Source: Pseudomonadota bacterium (lineage in GTDB: Bacteria; Pseudomonadota; Gammaproteobacteria; Burkholderiales; Burkholderiaceae_C). From it: a DNA stretch of 5,385 bases. The stretch covers positions 1-5,385 of the forward strand of contig JAFAGF010000148.1 of NCBI GenBank assembly GCA_023422975.1. The letters are read 5' to 3'. Below the pieces are notes generated by a model. It searched no databases. It was not told the DNA's origin and saw only the letters and a program-made list of their open reading frames with translations. This document shows, in pieces, positions 3,959-5,385 of this stretch (positions are counted from its first letter, which is position 1; every line of letters begins with the position of its first letter). The position numbers and the translations under genes are program-made.

Positions 3959-5065
3959 TTATATCCACTGAAACAGGGCGGCCATCAAGCCGGTGGACAG
4001 TACGCCGACATGCCAGTGGCGCAGGCGCTGCCAGGTGGCGGTACTGCGCTCCGTCCATTCATACAGCACGGCCCCGGCACTGATCGACAGCAGCACGGCG
4101 GCCAGCATGCCCAAGCTGTTGGCTGCCAGCTGGCCCGGCCAGTTGGCGTGGACTTCGGCGCTCACCAGCAAACACATAGGGAAGTGAATCAAAAAGATGG
4201 AGTACGAGCGCTGGCCGATCCATGCCAGCGCAGGCAGTTGCAGCGTGCGTGCCGCGTCGGGCCAGCGCAGGTTGCCGCCCAAGGCCAGCAGGAAGGCGCT
4301 GGCGCCTGCCAGCGCAATACGGTCACGCCACTCCACACCCAGAGCAGACAGCGTCAGCAGCGCGATCAGTGCCAGCCACCGCATGCGCTGCGCGCGCTGT
4401 TCGCTGTGCGTGGCCCACCATGCCATCATGCCCAGCCCGTAGGCACCGATGAAGTACAGGGCCCACATATCCAGGTCGGGGTTCAGGTTCCACACCCACA
4501 GTGATGCGGCCGTGGCAGCGGCAATGCCCGCCTGCCCCCAGCCCGCCCAGCGGCTGTGTTGCTTGCACAGCCACAGCCACAGCAGGCACAGCGCGTAAAG
4601 CTGAAAGTCGATGGCCACATACCAGACGCCGGCAGAAATCGACTCAAAGTCCGCCACGCTGTGCAGCAGCAGCAAGTGTGCAATCACGCTGGCCCAGCTG
4701 GGCGAGTCAGAGACGGAGGCGTGGTCAAAGCCCAGGCCGCGCACGGTCTCGTTGACCACGATGGCGACCACCAGCGCCGCGCTGTAGGGCAGGCTCAGGC
4801 GCACAAAGCGTTTGTTCAGCACCGGCCAGAACTGGGTGTGTTTGCCCACGCCCTGGGGTGCCAGGGCTGCGGCTGCAAAGTAGCCGCCCAGTACCAGAAA
4901 TACCTGCACCGCCATGCGCGCGTATTCGTCGAGCCACTCCAGCAGCCCCGGGAGGACGGGGCGCATGGCATCGGACATGGGGCCATAGAACGCGAGGTGG
5001 TGGCAGACAATCAACAGGCATGCCACGGCCTTGATCTGGTCAAGGGCAGTGTTTCGGGAGGTCAT
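3959..5065 (-). CDS. Membrane acyltransferase, Acyl_transf_3 (OafA/YrhL-like) family
   Basis: This encodes a 368-residue integral inner-membrane protein with about ten hydrophobic segments. The family transfers acetyl or other acyl groups onto sugars of lipopolysaccharide O-antigen, exopolysaccharide or other envelope glycans. Signature blocks are visible: LDQIKAVACLLIVCHH (8-23) with the expected catalytic His at H22/H23, VFLVLGGYFAAAAL (55-68), and NKRFVRLSLPYSAAL (84-98), the usual Arg-rich R..R...PY block. GVWYVAIDFQLYAL (146-159) corresponds to the WxLxxEExFYL motif, here with D153 instead of Glu pairs, and IGQRSYSIFLIHFP (283-296) is the last signature. The C-terminus has no SGNH domain, so this is the short form. 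The ATG at 5065 is preferred to a TTG at 5071; neither has a Shine-Dalgarno. No glycan synthesis gene is nearby, so the acceptor is unknown. The SDR gene lies upstream in the same direction, 208 bases away, probably not one tight operon. Confidence 0.92.
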   Translation of the reverse strand: MTSRNTALDQIKAVACLLIVCHHLAFYGPMSDAMRPVLPGLLEWLDEYARMAVQVFLVLGGYFAAAALAPQGVGKHTQFWPVLNKRFVRLSLPYSAALVVAIVVNETVRGLGFDHASVSDSPSWASVIAHLLLLHSVADFESISAGVWYVAIDFQLYALCLLWLWLCKQHSRWAGWGQAGIAAATAASLWVWNLNPDLDMWALYFIGAYGLGMMAWWATHSEQRAQRMRWLALIALLTLSALGVEWRDRIALAGASAFLLALGGNLRWPDAARTLQLPALAWIGQRSYSIFLIHFPMCLLVSAEVHANWPGQLAANSLGMLAAVLLSISAGAVLYEWTERSTATWQRLRHWHVGVLSTGLMAALFQWI

Positions 5066-5095
5066 GAACAACGTAAGGCAAAACGAGGTTGTTCA
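5065..5095 (-). promoter_or_regulatory. Hairpin ending on the acyltransferase start codon
   Basis: In minus-strand sense, TGAACAAC (complement of 5088-5095) pairs perfectly with GTTGTTCA (complement of 5065-5072) around a 15-base loop. The last paired base is the A of the ATG at 5065. No Shine-Dalgarno is visible in the region it occupies. Translational control is possible but not shown. Confidence 0.5.
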
Positions 5096-5132
5096 ACGGA
5101 TGGGGTGTGAGCGGCGCTGACACGCTATCCGT
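5096..5132. repeat. Compound hairpin in the acyltransferase upstream region
   Basis: ACGGAT 5096-5101 pairs with ATCCGT 5127-5132. After a 3x3 internal loop, GTGTGAGC 5105-5112 pairs with GCTGACAC 5116-5123 with one mismatch around a three-base loop. There is no T-run on either side. It stands directly next to the start-codon hairpin, so two stems follow each other in the leader. The rest of the gap to the SDR gene (5133-5273) holds no ORF or promoter I can support. Confidence 0.45.
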
Positions 5133-5273
5133 CACTTCGGTAAATTTTGGTGTTTTGGGTCGGTAACGCTTGCTGGATCAGCGCGGGCAGCTCTTATTGT
5201 TGATGCTGGGGAGTTGGAGGGCATGCACCACAGTTGCCGGTGGTACGGCTGTACAGAGCACGTCCCGCCGCGC

Positions 5274-5385
5274 TTAGAGGTTGCCGCCTGAAATGTCGAG
5301 CAAGCTGCCCGTGGTGTAGGGCGAGGCATCCGACATCAGCCACACAATGGCTTGCGCCACTTCGTGCGCGCTGCCGCCGCGCTGC
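5274..5385 (-). CDS. C-terminal end of a short-chain dehydrogenase/reductase (5' partial)
   Basis: The frame enters from the right edge (36 complete codons) and ends at TAA (complement of 5274-5276). The visible residues contain GGSAHEVAQAIVWLMSD, then SPYTTGSLLDISGGNL at the very end. This is the classic SDR C-terminal pattern: a G-x-(P/S)-x-E-(V/I)-A helix followed by W/F-L-x-S-D, a (V/T)-T-G turn and a D-x-(S/A)-G-G end. SDRs are NAD(P)H-dependent oxidoreductases. The Rossmann fold and catalytic Ser-Tyr-Lys lie outside the window, so the substrate cannot be guessed. No clear intrinsic terminator follows. Confidence 0.88.
   Translation of the reverse strand, partial: QRGGSAHEVAQAIVWLMSDASPYTTGSLLDISGGNL

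Noticed and set aside
3941..5110. Plus-strand frames opposite the acyltransferase
   Set aside because: They are shadows of a gene with all Acyl_transf_3 signatures; composition is dominated by Gln, His and Arg.
5226..5249. Inverted repeat ACCAC/GTGGT and GCCG/CGGC as the SDR gene terminator
   Set aside because: Stems are only 4-5 bp, compete with each other, and no T-run follows on the minus strand.

Overview
The window looks like chromosomal DNA from a GC-rich betaproteobacterium, most likely a Comamonadaceae member such as Comamonas, Delftia or Acidovorax. That placement rests on base composition and protein style only, not on a database match. No mobile element, CRISPR array, tRNA or rRNA is visible. 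Most of it is ordinary single-gene transcription units, with a more interesting stretch of leader-type structure at about 2660-2990.

Left part (1-1890): the tail of an unidentified gene ends at a strong bidirectional hairpin terminator, and a convergent hemerythrin-type (HHE) protein gene lies on the other side. Upstream of that gene, a 335-base divergent intergenic region carries a long inverted repeat and then a guanidine-II (mini-ykkC) riboswitch in front of a Gdx/SugE guanidinium exporter. The riboswitch has two hairpins with ACGA and ACGG loops. An alternative fold that hides the ribosome binding site can be drawn base by base. Convergent to the exporter is a YbjQ/UPF0145 family gene with a good ribosome binding site.

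Middle part (1891-3772): a 400-base gap without a convincing gene is followed by a 122-residue protein I do not recognise. After it comes a compact candidate transcription unit: a TATACT -10 element, a 9-bp leader hairpin, a 25-codon ORF encoding an amphipathic peptide, a second hairpin, and a good intrinsic terminator at 2953-2986. It ends 69 bases before an orphan NarL/FixJ-type response regulator gene in the same direction. It could be a regulatory leader for that gene, or an independent small RNA or small-protein gene. The response regulator has its own terminator.

Right part (3773-5385): on the minus strand lie a membrane acyltransferase of the Acyl_transf_3 (OafA-like) family and, upstream of it, the C-terminal end of a short-chain dehydrogenase/reductase. 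The acyltransferase has no visible Shine-Dalgarno sequence, and an 8-bp hairpin ends exactly on the A of its start codon.

The genes do not form one pathway. The clearest functional module is riboswitch plus exporter (guanidinium sensing and export). The best candidate for something undescribed is the small structured unit at about 2718-2986.
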